Positions 1 through 7,082 of a stretch of 19,866 bases of DNA are shown piece after piece. Location: assembly GCA_016291895.1 (NCBI GenBank), contig JAEEZO010000062.1, positions 1-19,866 of the forward strand, in the 5' to 3' direction. Source of the stretch: Caryophanales bacterium (lineage in GTDB: Bacteria > Bacillota_I > Bacilli_A > RF39 > UBA660). The notes below the pieces were generated by a model that did not search any database, was not told where the DNA came from, and saw only the letters and a program-made list of their open reading frames with translations. The first letter of the stretch is position 1, and each line of letters begins with the position of its first letter. The position numbers and the translations under genes were made by a program.

Positions 1-312
1 ACGATTAGTAATAAATTCATCAAGACCAACTAATTGGTCATTTATTTTCTTTAATCTATCTTCTTTTAAAACTTTATATCTTTCTTTAAAATCTTTTACT
101 TTTTCTTCTAATTGTTCACTTTTAGCAATATCTTCTATTTTTGCAATTTCTGTTAATACTGGAAGACTATCTAATTGATTTTTCTTTATTTCGAGTTCAT
201 TAACACCATTAATTAGTTTGTTTTTTCTTCTTTTTCTAATAAGAATAAATACTACTACCCCGATAATAATAATAGCTAATATGATTAAGCCAATAATTAA
301 GCCTTTTTTCAT
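1..312 (-). CDS. ezrA: Septation ring formation regulator EzrA, N-terminal part (runs off the left edge)
   Basis: The first 104 codons of a minus-strand gene that continues beyond base 1. ATG is at 312-310, with an AGGGTG ribosome binding site 8 bases upstream. Residues 5-26 form one hydrophobic helix, followed at once by a basic RKRRKNK stop-transfer stretch and then a charged, coiled-coil-like region rich in E, K and L. EzrA has exactly this plan: a very short outside tail, one membrane helix and a long cytoplasmic spectrin-like coiled coil. It restrains FtsZ ring assembly at the inner membrane face. From memory, the stretch after the helix resembles Bacillus EzrA. The position downstream of rpsD agrees with the Firmicutes arrangement in which rpsD and ezrA are near neighbours. 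The alternative is another single-pass coiled-coil protein. Only the N-terminus is visible, so the call rests on topology, partial similarity and synteny. Confidence 0.7.
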   Translation of the reverse strand, partial: MKKGLIIGLIILAIIIIGVVVFILIRKRRKNKLINGVNELEIKKNQLDSLPVLTEIAKIEDIAKSEQLEEKVKDFKERYKVLKEDRLKKINDQLVGLDEFITNR

Positions 313-380
313 ATAATCACACCCTATTCTATAATTAATCTTATCATAATTATGAAAAAAAATATATATTTTTGCCAAAT

Positions 381-404
381 AAAAAAGTAATATTAAATAT
401 TACT
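381..404 (-). terminator. Rho-independent terminator after the zinc-ribbon gene pair
   Basis: On the minus strand a perfect inverted repeat (AGTAATATT / AATATTACT, 386-404) is followed by six T. It starts 15 bases after the stop of the 112-residue gene and separates it from ezrA. The stem is AT-rich, so the hairpin is probably weak. Confidence 0.6.
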
Positions 405-418
405 TCTTCATCATAAAA

Positions 419-757
419 TTAAACAGAACCTGATGCAACTAAAATAAGACCAAGGATAAATCCAAGTAATCCACCTAAACCAGCAGCATTAGCGCTATTT
501 GGTTTAGTATCTTTCCATACAAAGTATAAAACCCATCCAACAATTGGGAAAAAGAAACCTAATATTCCCCAACCAAATGAACCACTGTCATTAGCGGGTT
601 GTTGATATGGTTGTTGGTAAGGTTGTTGATACATAGGTTGTTGTGGCATGTTATTATTCATCATTGGTTGATTATTAAGAGGTGTTCCACAACTTGGACA
701 AACATTATATCCGGGTTGAATTGGTGCACCACAATTTTTGCAAAAACCATTATTCAT
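419..757 (-). CDS. Zinc-ribbon membrane protein with Gln/Pro/Tyr-rich linker
   Basis: A 112-residue protein of unknown function. Cys6, Cys9, Cys20 and Cys23 form two CxxCG knuckles of a zinc ribbon. A linker of repeated QQPY units follows (about residues 37-54), then two hydrophobic helices (about 61-81 and 90-109). The zinc ribbon should be cytoplasmic. The N-terminus is nearly the same as that of the 170-residue upstream neighbour. The first membrane helix carries a GWGILGFFFP motif shared with the 125-residue zinc-ribbon protein at 6158-6535, so this gene looks like a mosaic of the two. AAGGAGAG lies at 763-770, ahead of ATG at 757. Only 19 bases separate it from the upstream gene, so the pair is probably cotranscribed. 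Such short zinc-ribbon membrane proteins are common in Firmicutes without an assigned role. Confidence 0.85.
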   Translation of the reverse strand: MNNGFCKNCGAPIQPGYNVCPSCGTPLNNQPMMNNNMPQQPMYQQPYQQPYQQPANDSGSFGWGILGFFFPIVGWVLYFVWKDTKPNSANAAGLGGLLGFILGLILVASGSV

Positions 758-776
758 AAGTTCTCTCCTTATTCTT

Positions 777-1289
777 TTATTGTTGGTTTATTTTTAAACC
801 GAATACGATATTCAATATACCAAATACTACTCCAGCAATACCATAAAGTGATACATCACTAATTGCGATGGAATTAAGTATTGTTGCTAGAATATATACA
901 CCACCTGATGCCATAACCATAACTTTGTTCTTTTTTCCAACTAAGCATAATATACCACCAACTACACCACAAATACCTGGTAATACAAGAGCCATTGTAA
1001 CATCATCAAAAGCCGTTTGACTACCACTACCTACTATCAATATCGCACCAATTATTATCATAATGATACTACTTGCCGCAAAGTATCCACTATATTTTTG
1101 TTTAGGTGGTGCTTGATAATATGGTTGTGGTCCCATTGGTTGACCCATTGGCATTTGAGGTCCTCCCATAGGTTGATTATTCATTGGCATTGGTTGTGGC
1201 ATAGCCGTTACTGGTGTACCACAACTTGGACAAGCTTGGTATCCTGGTTGTAATGGTGTACCACAATTCTTACAAAAACTATTATTCAT
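777..1289 (-). CDS. Zinc-ribbon membrane protein with four predicted helices
   Basis: A 170-residue protein of unknown function. Cys6, Cys9, Cys20 and Cys23 form a zinc ribbon at the same positions as in the downstream gene. A Met/Pro/Gln/Gly-rich linker (about 28-65) leads to four hydrophobic segments (about 69-87, 98-117, 122-143 and 147-165). The membrane part differs from that of the 112-residue neighbour, while the first 26 residues of the two are close to identical. A shared ribbon has therefore been joined to different membrane domains. The ribosome binding site AAGGAGAG lies 7-8 bases before ATG at 1289. The likely promoter is an extended -10 box just upstream. First gene of a two-gene unit that ends at the 381-404 terminator. 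Confidence 0.85.
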   Translation of the reverse strand: MNNSFCKNCGTPLQPGYQACPSCGTPVTAMPQPMPMNNQPMGGPQMPMGQPMGPQPYYQAPPKQKYSGYFAASSIIMIIIGAILIVGSGSQTAFDDVTMALVLPGICGVVGGILCLVGKKNKVMVMASGGVYILATILNSIAISDVSLYGIAGVVFGILNIVFGLKINQQ

Positions 1290-1309
1290 ATAAATCTCTC
1301 CTTATTTTA

Positions 1310-1318
1310 ATTATAACA
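1310..1318 (-). promoter_or_regulatory. Extended -10 promoter element for the zinc-ribbon pair
   Basis: The minus strand reads TGTTATAAT, a perfect TATAAT with an upstream TGn extension, about 20 bases ahead of the start codon at 1289. No good -35 box is present at 17 bases (TTTTTA is the best), as expected when an extended -10 compensates. Flanking DNA is very AT-rich. Confidence 0.5.
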
Positions 1319-1357
1319 ATAAATATTTTCATTAAAAAGATTTTATTAAAATTTTTA

Positions 1358-3673
1358 TTAAAAATAATTATCGTCATTTACACTATCATCATCTTCATCT
1401 GATTCAAGATCATCATCAAGTATCATATTTTCATCTTTTCTTTTATGAATTATTATCGAAACAATCAATAATATGATTAGAACGATTAAAATTATCATTA
1501 ATATCTTATTGTTAAGAATTTCATCTTTTTTAACATCATCATCATCGATTTTTCCTGTATCTTTCTTAGTTACTTTGACAGTACATGTTGCCTTTTTACC
1601 ATTACTTGATTTTACTGTTACGGTTGCTTCACCTTCATTGTTTCCAACTACTAATCCATCACTTACAACAACTATTTCATTATTAGAGCTTTCCCAAGTT
1701 ATATTTTTATTTGTAGCATTTGATGGGGTTATAGTAGCAACTAAAGTATCAGATTCTCCTATTGTTAATTCAATATTTGTTTTATTTAGACTAATGCTTT
1801 TTACTTCAATAATAGGACTTTCTACTTTCTTATTATCTTTCATTGGTCTTAAAACAATAAATAGATCTTGTCCAAGTAAGGACTCAATTAACTTTTTACC
1901 TGTACTTGCAGGTAATACTTTTAATTTATTATTTGATACCGTTATAAATTTACTATTTCCTATATATACAAAAGTACTATATTCACTTGTTATACCTAAA
2001 CTACTATCGTTTTTATAACTACCATCAACAACTAATAAAATATCACCAACACTAAATGAATTACTAGTAATAGTCATTATACGATTATCATATAAAGTAG
2101 GATTTTGTTCTTTATATGTAAATACGCCACCAAATAAGCCATCAACATACATATTCATTAAAGATTTATCTTCATTATTAACACTATTTCTTAATTGATA
2201 TGTATTTACTTTACTCTTACCTTTAGCAACAGCATATTTATTAGACCATTTATTATCTAACGTTTTAATAATAAATAATTTATTAATTAATTCTTTAGTA
2301 TCATAAAATTTATAATCTTTATATAAATAACTTAATAATTCTTTACTATTTTTATAACTATTTCCATTTTTTAAATTATTTATCTTATCTTTAGTATCTT
2401 TTGATAATCTCTTAGTAACTAAAGTTTTAATAGTATTTAATTTAATACCATTAACAGTTGTTTTATTACTAGTAATAAACGATCCATATTTAATATTATT
2501 TTTTACTTTAACCTTAAATGAGATAGTTACACTTTTTTTAGAAGGAACATCTACTTTCCAAGTTAAATTATTACCACTTAGTTTTCCATTATAACTTGTT
2601 GTCATTGATTCTAAAGTAGTTCCATCTGGAATAGAATCTTTAACAGGAACATTTTTATAATCTTTGCTTGAATGATTAGTTAAAGTAATAGTATAGGTAA
2701 TAGAATCATTATAATCTACACTAGCATACTTCTCTTTACTAGAAGTTTTAGTCATTGATAAGCGAGTATAATTCTTTCTATTCTTAGCATTACTAGATAA
2801 ATCCCAATTACTATTATTAGCAATGTCATTAGCAACTCTAATAATTATTATTTTTTGTACTGATCCACCAATAAATTCTCTAGGACCATTATAACCATCT
2901 TCTCTTTTGGTATAAGAGAAATCTTTCCAATTATCATATTTTTTTAATTTTCGTAATTTAACAGTTCCTTTTGATTCAACATTATCAGTCTTTTTAAGGA
3001 AATCATATTTAGCCCAATTAGAATCATCATCAGATTCTTTATTAGCTCCTTCGCCACCAGACTCTAAAGTAAAGTTATTACCTGCATATAAAACAGCATG
3101 TCCACCCGTTTTGGTTGTTCTTACAATAATGTCTCCAGGTTCTAAAGTATTTATAAAATCTTTATAAACTTTTTTCATTCCTTCAACATCTTTGTTTTTC
3201 TTTAAAGTTGCTAAATTATCATTATAATAAGCCACTATTTTTTTATTATAACCATCACTATTTTTATCACCTATTGTAATCATTTTAATTGTTACAAATA
3301 GATAATTATTATTTTTATCCTTTAAGGTATAACCAAGTTTATCTTTAACATTTATAAATGATTCATAAATAGCATTTAAAACAAAAGATGAACAAACAGT
3401 ATAATGATTATCTTGTGTAGTAGCTTGTTCTGGTGAAAAAAAGGTATACTTTGATATTTTGTTATCATAGGTGCCAACATTTCTTTGTTTCTTTTTCGTT
3501 TTCGATTGAAAATTCATACCTTTACTATCATATTGAACGGCATTTCCTCGATAATAATAAGCATAAGCAGAATTAACAATTGCTTGTTGAGCTTCTTTTT
3601 TTGTTGCAGCATCTACATTTAAACCAATAAAAAGTATAAATACTAAGAAAAACCCTTTTATTATTCTCTTCAT
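1358..3673 (-). CDS. Surface-anchored NlpC/P60-like protein with DUF11, degenerate second lobe and Big_2 domain
   Basis: A 771-residue protein. The start at 3673 is preferred because AGGTGGG sits just upstream and a clean signal peptide follows (residues 1-23, hydrophobic core GFFLVFILFIGL). A longer reading from 3709 lacks both. Residues 30-220 resemble an NlpC/P60-type papain fold: Cys94 in a YTVCSSF motif and His192 in GGHAVLYAG after EPGDIIV. These could cleave peptidoglycan peptides. Residues about 303-413 look like a DUF11 Ig-like domain. Residues 443-613 repeat the first-lobe layout (FSVGDILLVVDG, then STFVYIGN) but lack the Cys and His. A Big_2 domain follows at 621-703, then a membrane helix (723-743) and an acidic cytoplasmic tail. 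It probably acts in the cell wall. The family call is from motifs only. No own -35 promoter is evident; it sits 27 bases after the rpsD terminator. Confidence 0.75.
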   Translation of the reverse strand: MKRIIKGFFLVFILFIGLNVDAATKKEAQQAIVNSAYAYYYRGNAVQYDSKGMNFQSKTKKKQRNVGTYDNKISKYTFFSPEQATTQDNHYTVCSSFVLNAIYESFINVKDKLGYTLKDKNNNYLFVTIKMITIGDKNSDGYNKKIVAYYNDNLATLKKNKDVEGMKKVYKDFINTLEPGDIIVRTTKTGGHAVLYAGNNFTLESGGEGANKESDDDSNWAKYDFLKKTDNVESKGTVKLRKLKKYDNWKDFSYTKREDGYNGPREFIGGSVQKIIIIRVANDIANNSNWDLSSNAKNRKNYTRLSMTKTSSKEKYASVDYNDSITYTITLTNHSSKDYKNVPVKDSIPDGTTLESMTTSYNGKLSGNNLTWKVDVPSKKSVTISFKVKVKNNIKYGSFITSNKTTVNGIKLNTIKTLVTKRLSKDTKDKINNLKNGNSYKNSKELLSYLYKDYKFYDTKELINKLFIIKTLDNKWSNKYAVAKGKSKVNTYQLRNSVNNEDKSLMNMYVDGLFGGVFTYKEQNPTLYDNRIMTITSNSFSVGDILLVVDGSYKNDSSLGITSEYSTFVYIGNSKFITVSNNKLKVLPASTGKKLIESLLGQDLFIVLRPMKDNKKVESPIIEVKSISLNKTNIELTIGESDTLVATITPSNATNKNITWESSNNEIVVVSDGLVVGNNEGEATVTVKSSNGKKATCTVKVTKKDTGKIDDDDVKKDEILNNKILMIILIVLIILLIVSIIIHKRKDENMILDDDLESDEDDDSVNDDNYF

Positions 3674-3689
3674 ATTCCCACCTATAATA

Positions 3690-3698
3690 ACTATATCA
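3690..3698 (-). promoter_or_regulatory. Possible extended -10 box for the NlpC/P60-like gene
   Basis: TGATATAGT on the minus strand, 5/6 to TATAAT with a TGn extension, lies between the T-tract of the rpsD terminator and the ribosome binding site. There is no -35 box (the region is T-tract). If real, the 5' leader would be only about 10 bases. Confidence 0.3.
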
Positions 3699-3699
3699 C

Positions 3700-3732
3700 A
3701 AAAAAACAAAAAAAAGAGAAGTTTCCTTCTCT
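3700..3732 (-). terminator. Rho-independent terminator of rpsD
   Basis: A 7-bp stem AGAGAAG / CTTCTCT with a GAAA-type loop (3715-3732), followed on the minus strand by eight T, a G and seven more T. It begins 6 bases after the rpsD stop codon. Confidence 0.85.
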
Positions 3733-3738
3733 TTCTTA

Positions 3739-4341
3739 CTATCTGTTATAGAAATCTACGATTAATGCTTCGTTAATATCAGCACTTAATTCATTACGTT
3801 CTGGAAGTCTTACATATTTAGCACAATTATTTGCTTTGTCGAATTCAATATATTCAACTCTTTTTGTAACACCTTCTAGAGCTTCTTTAACTGATTTTAA
3901 TTCTTTTGTATTATCTTTTAATGAAATGATTTGTCCAGGTACTACACGATATGATGGAATATCTGTTTTCTTTCCATCAACTGCGATATGACCATGGTTA
4001 ACTAATTGTCTTGCACCACGACGAGTGTTAGCAAAACCCATTCTATATACTAAATTATCTAAACGACTTTCTAGTAATTTTAAGAAGTTTTCACCATGAA
4101 TACCAGACATCTTTCCAGCTTCATCAAATGTCTTACGGAATTGTCTTTCATTTAAACCATACATAAATTTAACTTTTTGTTTTTCATTTAATTGAACACT
4201 ATAGTTAGATGGTTTAGAACGACGAGCAGCTCCATGTTGACCAGGTTTATAACCACGTCTTGCTAATTCTTTACCATTTTCAAGTAAAGATGAACCAACA
4301 CGACGAGCTTGTTTATAACTTGAACCAGTATATCTTGACAT
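3739..4341 (-). CDS. rpsD: 30S ribosomal protein S4
   Basis: A 200-residue protein beginning [14 protein letters not shown], the usual Firmicutes S4 N-terminus. GAAAGGAG lies 8 bases before ATG at 4341, so the seven-residue in-frame extension to 4362 is rejected. The N-terminal part contains [15 protein letters not shown] and NERQ motifs of S4. The S4 RNA-binding domain spans about residues 90-155 ([23 protein letters not shown]). No CxxC zinc pair is present in the N-terminal region, so this is the zinc-free form. S4 nucleates 30S body assembly by binding the 5' domain of 16S rRNA. It represses its own mRNA in Bacillus, and the roughly 190-base upstream region is suited to that. The gene is monocistronic by layout: promoters are visible upstream and a strong terminator follows 6 bases after the stop. 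Confidence 0.98.
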   Translation of the reverse strand: MSRYTGSSYKQARRVGSSLLENGKELARRGYKPGQHGAARRSKPSNYSVQLNEKQKVKFMYGLNERQFRKTFDEAGKMSGIHGENFLKLLESRLDNLVYRMGFANTRRGARQLVNHGHIAVDGKKTDIPSYRVVPGQIISLKDNTKELKSVKEALEGVTKRVEYIEFDKANNCAKYVRLPERNELSADINEALIVDFYNR

Positions 4342-4532
4342 AATATATTCTCCTTTCTTCAATTATCACATATAATTGACATCTAAAAATATCATAGGGA
4401 GTTTTTTCTAATAGTTTCACCTGATAGCCAAAGTTACTTCTAACTTTAAAAAACACGTTACAATATCTTTAAACTGGGCTGTCAATAAGAATATGCAAAT
4501 AGTATTTAATCATTTTATAACTATTTTGTCAA
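4342..4532 (-). promoter_or_regulatory. rpsD promoter and structured leader, candidate S4 autoregulatory element
   Basis: Two TTGACA boxes lie on the minus strand: 4527-4532, paired with TTAAAT at 4504-4509 (17-base spacer), and 4480-4485, paired with TGTAAC at 4457-4462 (17-base spacer). Downstream are two perfect 7-bp hairpins. One is AAAGTTA-GAAG-TAACTTT at 4430-4447. The other is CAATTAT-ATGTG-ATAATTG at 4360-4378, which ends only 3 bases upstream of the rpsD ribosome binding site. Firmicutes rpsD mRNAs are known to be repressed by S4 through leader structure, so the region is a good candidate. I did not derive the known pseudoknot fold. The first -35 box directly abuts the stop codon of the upstream gene. 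Confidence 0.55.
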
Positions 4533-5615
4533 TTACTTTTCAATATTTTTTATGATAGGTTTAATACTATCACCATCACCAGTTTCATGACCAATAACTA
4601 ATATTCTATTATCATAATTAATTATTTTACCGATATATTCAAATTTCTCTTTATATTCATTTATTTTATTCATATTTAAATCATATGTATAAATATATTC
4701 ATTAGAATTATAATCATTGAGTACAGTATGAGAAACATAAATAATATCATTTTCAATTAACAAAATATGATTATCAGCTAGATTCTCTCCATTAAATTTA
4801 ACTAATTCGTCAGTACTTAAATCATAGACCATTTTATTAGTATATAATTTGTTATTATATAAATAAATATCTTCTTGATTAGGTATATTAATACTTTTTG
4901 TAGCTAATACTTCTTTAGTATCTTTAGATATTAAGATAATCGCACTATCTATATCTTTATTACCAATTAATAAATAATTATCATCATGTATAAATATTTG
5001 ATTTAATGTGTAATCTTCTTTATAAGTAATCTTATCTATAATATTTAAATCTTTATCAATTTCAAAAATAACATTATATTGATCAATGATAGATTCACCA
5101 TTTTCTCTATAAGTACGAGTTAAAACAATATATTTATCATTATCTTTAATGATTTGGGTTGCAAATGTTGAATCTAATTCATTTAAATATATCTTTTTTA
5201 CAACATTTAAATCTTTATCAAGTTTAAGAATAACACTCTTTACCCTGTTATGAGGCATAATAACACCTGTTACAATATAGCCATCATCATCTTTTATGAT
5301 TTGTCGTGCTAGAAAGCCATTATCATCACTATCATTATAATTAACCTTCTTAACAATATTTAAATTTTTATCATATTTAATAAATTGTCCTTGAAGAACA
5401 ATTTCTTTATTACTATTATATTTAGCCAATTGTTCATTATAGTAATTATTAATACCAACAACAACATATCCATCATCTTCAATAATATCTGTATAAGAAT
5501 TATATGGAATTGTTTCATCAGGTATTTCATAATTAAAATGCTTATAAATAGTATAACCAAACACTCCTGTAATAATAATTATTAATAATATATATATTAC
5601 ATTATTTCTTTTCAT
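4533..5615 (-). CDS. Membrane-anchored beta-propeller-like protein of unknown function
   Basis: A 360-residue protein. One membrane helix at about residues 7-25 leaves the rest outside the cell. The outer part contains units of about 45-55 residues, each with a core like IIKDDDGYIVTG followed by LDKDLNVVKKI (seen around 43-92, 105-142, 154-197 and more weakly later). This pattern, with aromatic and acidic turns in each unit, is typical of beta-propeller blades. No catalytic motif is visible. GAGGTT lies 7 bases before ATG at 5615. A terminator stands only 17 bases upstream of the start, so its message must come from read-through or an unrecognised promoter. Its TAA stop directly abuts the -35 box of the rpsD promoter, and no terminator of its own is seen. 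Binding or sensing at the surface is possible but unproven. Confidence 0.75.
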   Translation of the reverse strand: MKRNNVIYILLIIIITGVFGYTIYKHFNYEIPDETIPYNSYTDIIEDDGYVVVGINNYYNEQLAKYNSNKEIVLQGQFIKYDKNLNIVKKVNYNDSDDNGFLARQIIKDDDGYIVTGVIMPHNRVKSVILKLDKDLNVVKKIYLNELDSTFATQIIKDNDKYIVLTRTYRENGESIIDQYNVIFEIDKDLNIIDKITYKEDYTLNQIFIHDDNYLLIGNKDIDSAIILISKDTKEVLATKSINIPNQEDIYLYNNKLYTNKMVYDLSTDELVKFNGENLADNHILLIENDIIYVSHTVLNDYNSNEYIYTYDLNMNKINEYKEKFEYIGKIINYDNRILVIGHETGDGDSIKPIIKNIEK

Positions 5616-5632
5616 CTTCTAACCTCATCAAT

Positions 5633-5656
5633 AAAAAAATGATAATTACTTATCAT
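5633..5656 (-). terminator. Rho-independent terminator after the acidic surface protein gene
   Basis: The stem is ATGATAA / TTATCAT with a 4-base loop (5639-5656), followed by a seven-T run on the minus strand. The stop codon of the acidic-protein gene lies within the loop. Confidence 0.75.
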
Positions 5657-6071
5657 TTTTCTTTTCTTCTTTTTTTGTTTCTTTTTTAACAGCTTTGCAA
5701 GATAATATCATTACACCAGCACCTACTAGTAAACCAGCAATGAAAGGAACTGTAGCAAGAAGAACAACACTACATACTGATAAAGAAACGTTATCATCTT
5801 TTTCTTGTTCTACTTCATCAACTGCAACTACACCTTCATCAAATGAAGCGATGTCATCATCATAGTAATCGTACTCTTCTTCATCATAATATTCATCTTC
5901 GTAGTCATAATAATCGTCTTCATAATCATCATAGAATTCATCTTCATCCTCATCATAATAATCTTCATCGACGATCTCATAACCTACTGTTAGATCTTCC
6001 TCATCTGCAAATGCTTTTACTGGTACAAATACTAAAGCAACAGCCATTAATAAAGTTAATAATTTTTTCAT
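5646..6071 (-). CDS. Surface-anchored protein with an all Asp/Glu/Tyr/Phe tract
   Basis: A 141-residue protein, not recognised as a known family. Residues 1-22 are a clear signal peptide (MKKLLTLLMAVALVFVPVKAFA). Residues 35-73 consist only of D, E, Y and F: 26 acidic residues, 12 Tyr and 1 Phe. A membrane helix at about 96-124 (containing PFIAGLLVGAGVMIL) is followed by a Lys/Glu-rich cytoplasmic tail. The mature protein is therefore type I membrane-anchored, with a highly acidic, Tyr-rich extracellular face. GGGAGAGG lies just before ATG at 6071. Possible roles are cation binding, wall spacing or adhesion, all of them guesses. It precedes the anchored beta-propeller-like gene, but a terminator lies between. 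The tract is coded by GAT/GAA/TAT-type codons, so replication slippage could change its length. Confidence 0.8.
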   Translation of the reverse strand: MKKLLTLLMAVALVFVPVKAFADEEDLTVGYEIVDEDYYDEDEDEFYDDYEDDYYDYEDEYYDEEEYDYYDDDIASFDEGVVAVDEVEQEKDDNVSLSVCSVVLLATVPFIAGLLVGAGVMILSCKAVKKETKKEEKKNDK

Positions 6072-6157
6072 AGTCCTCTCCCTTAATTTAATTTTAACAC
6101 AATTATTATTAAATTCTACAATTAGAATATATTTTTTTTGTCACTTTACACTATATA

Positions 6158-6535
6158 TTATGACCAATCATCTTCCCCATACACTTCTTGCCTACGAGGA
6201 AAATCATCTTTTGTATTACGATTTATTGCTTTATCAACACCTAAAATCACTTCAGAAATAACAAATATTATTAAAATAACAATAACGTAAATATATAACA
6301 AGAATTTAATTAAAGCTCCAATTCCTGCGTATTTAGAAGCAAGTGGTCTATCTTTTAACCAAACAAGAAAAAGAATTAAACCAACTAGTGGAAAAAAGAA
6401 ACCTAATATTCCCCATCCAATTGATGATTTTTCTTTTTTTACATTATTTTCTTGTATTTCTTTACCACAGTATGAACAAAAATTGACACTATCTTTTAAT
6501 TCTTTACCACAATATGCACAATACATTTTCTTCAT
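6158..6535 (-). CDS. Zinc-ribbon membrane protein, third paralogue in the window
   Basis: A 125-residue protein of unknown function. Cys6, Cys9, Cys20 and Cys23 again form a zinc ribbon with the same spacing as the two proteins at 419-1289. A short Lys-rich linker leads to a first membrane segment (about 39-60) carrying GWGILGFFFPLVG. That motif is shared almost exactly with the 112-residue protein 5.4 kb away, and the DNA is also similar there. Further hydrophobic segments cover about 70-97, and a hydrophilic, partly acidic C-tail ends in EDDWS. It lacks the Gln/Pro-rich linker of its relatives. GAGG lies 7 bases upstream of ATG at 6535. A second ATG three codons in is less well spaced. No clear terminator follows it before the acidic-protein gene. 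Confidence 0.8.
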   Translation of the reverse strand: MKKMYCAYCGKELKDSVNFCSYCGKEIQENNVKKEKSSIGWGILGFFFPLVGLILFLVWLKDRPLASKYAGIGALIKFLLYIYVIVILIIFVISEVILGVDKAINRNTKDDFPRRQEVYGEDDWS

Positions 6536-6576
6536 ATATACCTCGATAGTATAAATATAACATTTTTTTAGTAAAT

Positions 6577-6606
6577 AAAAAAGCCTAACGTTTTAAACGT
6601 AGGCTT
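6577..6606 (-). terminator. Rho-independent terminator overlapping the 3' end of the 164-residue gene
   Basis: The stem is AAGCCT + ACGTT / AACGT + AGGCTT with one bulged base (6581-6606), followed by a six-T run on the minus strand. The upstream arm encodes the last codons of the gene, and the stop codon lies in the stem. Confidence 0.85.
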
Positions 6607-7079
6607 TGATTTCCCATATACTCTTCAGAATATGGATTAATTGTTGTTAAACCATTATTGTAAGCATCAAATTGAATAGCACGATCTTGTGCAAGTTCTT
6701 CCATTGTTGATACTTCAAAATCATTATTTTGATTAAAGATAACTTTAGCAATTACTTTTCTTAATTCAAGGTTTCTTCTTAAACTATTATATTTTTGAAT
6801 ATCTTCTTCTGGAATTAAATCAAAATTAAATTGACTTAAATCATTGAAAGTTAAAATACTACTATCTTCTCTATCACCAGTAATATTATATTTTCTTAAA
6901 AAACTACCTGTATAAAATTCGTGAACTAACATATCATTATCAATAAATACGATAATAGCAGGATAATCATTAATTAATTCTTTAGCTCCTACTTTTTCGT
7001 ATCCACGTGCTAGTGGACGATTACTAATCTCATTATCGGTCTCAAAATTGTTGATTAAATAAATTTTATAAAATATCAT
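6585..7079 (-). CDS. Protein of unknown function downstream of asnB
   Basis: A 164-residue soluble protein that I do not recognise. The start at ATG 7079 is chosen over a GTG three codons upstream, because the GTG itself lies inside the GGTGATT ribosome binding site. The first 20 residues (IFYKIYLINNFETDNEISNR) and the stretch around YPAIIVFIDNDMLVHEF look like a small alpha/beta domain. The second half is charged and helical, with no Cys, no signal peptide and no membrane segment. It lies 36 bases after the asnB stop, and no terminator lies between, so it is probably cotranscribed with asnB. The C-terminus (SLRLKR) is encoded by the terminator stem. A function cannot be assigned. Confidence 0.7.
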   Translation of the reverse strand: MIFYKIYLINNFETDNEISNRPLARGYEKVGAKELINDYPAIIVFIDNDMLVHEFYTGSFLRKYNITGDREDSSILTFNDLSQFNFDLIPEEDIQKYNSLRRNLELRKVIAKVIFNQNNDFEVSTMEELAQDRAIQFDAYNNGLTTINPYSEEYMGNQSLRLKR

Positions 7080-7082
7080 CTC

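Noticed and set aside
1319..1357. Terminator of the NlpC/P60-like gene
   Set aside because: The region is full of A and T with imperfect repeats such as TTTTAATAAAA, but no clear stem with a following T-run could be drawn.
1473..2018. 181-codon plus-strand reading frame
   Set aside because: It lies fully antisense to the NlpC/P60-like gene, which has a signal peptide, domains and a binding site. Its hydrophobic composition is what antisense of a Lys/Asn/Thr-rich protein gives.
4342..4362. Seven-residue N-terminal extension of S4
   Set aside because: The ATG at 4341 has an ideal binding site, and the protein from there matches the usual S4 start. The extension would translate through that binding site.
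5843..6073. His-rich 76-codon reading frame on the plus strand
   Set aside because: It is the antisense of the Asp/Glu/Tyr-rich coding tract. GAT and TAT codons read backwards give CAT/ATC-type codons, producing many His. It has no ribosome binding site and overlaps a well-supported gene.
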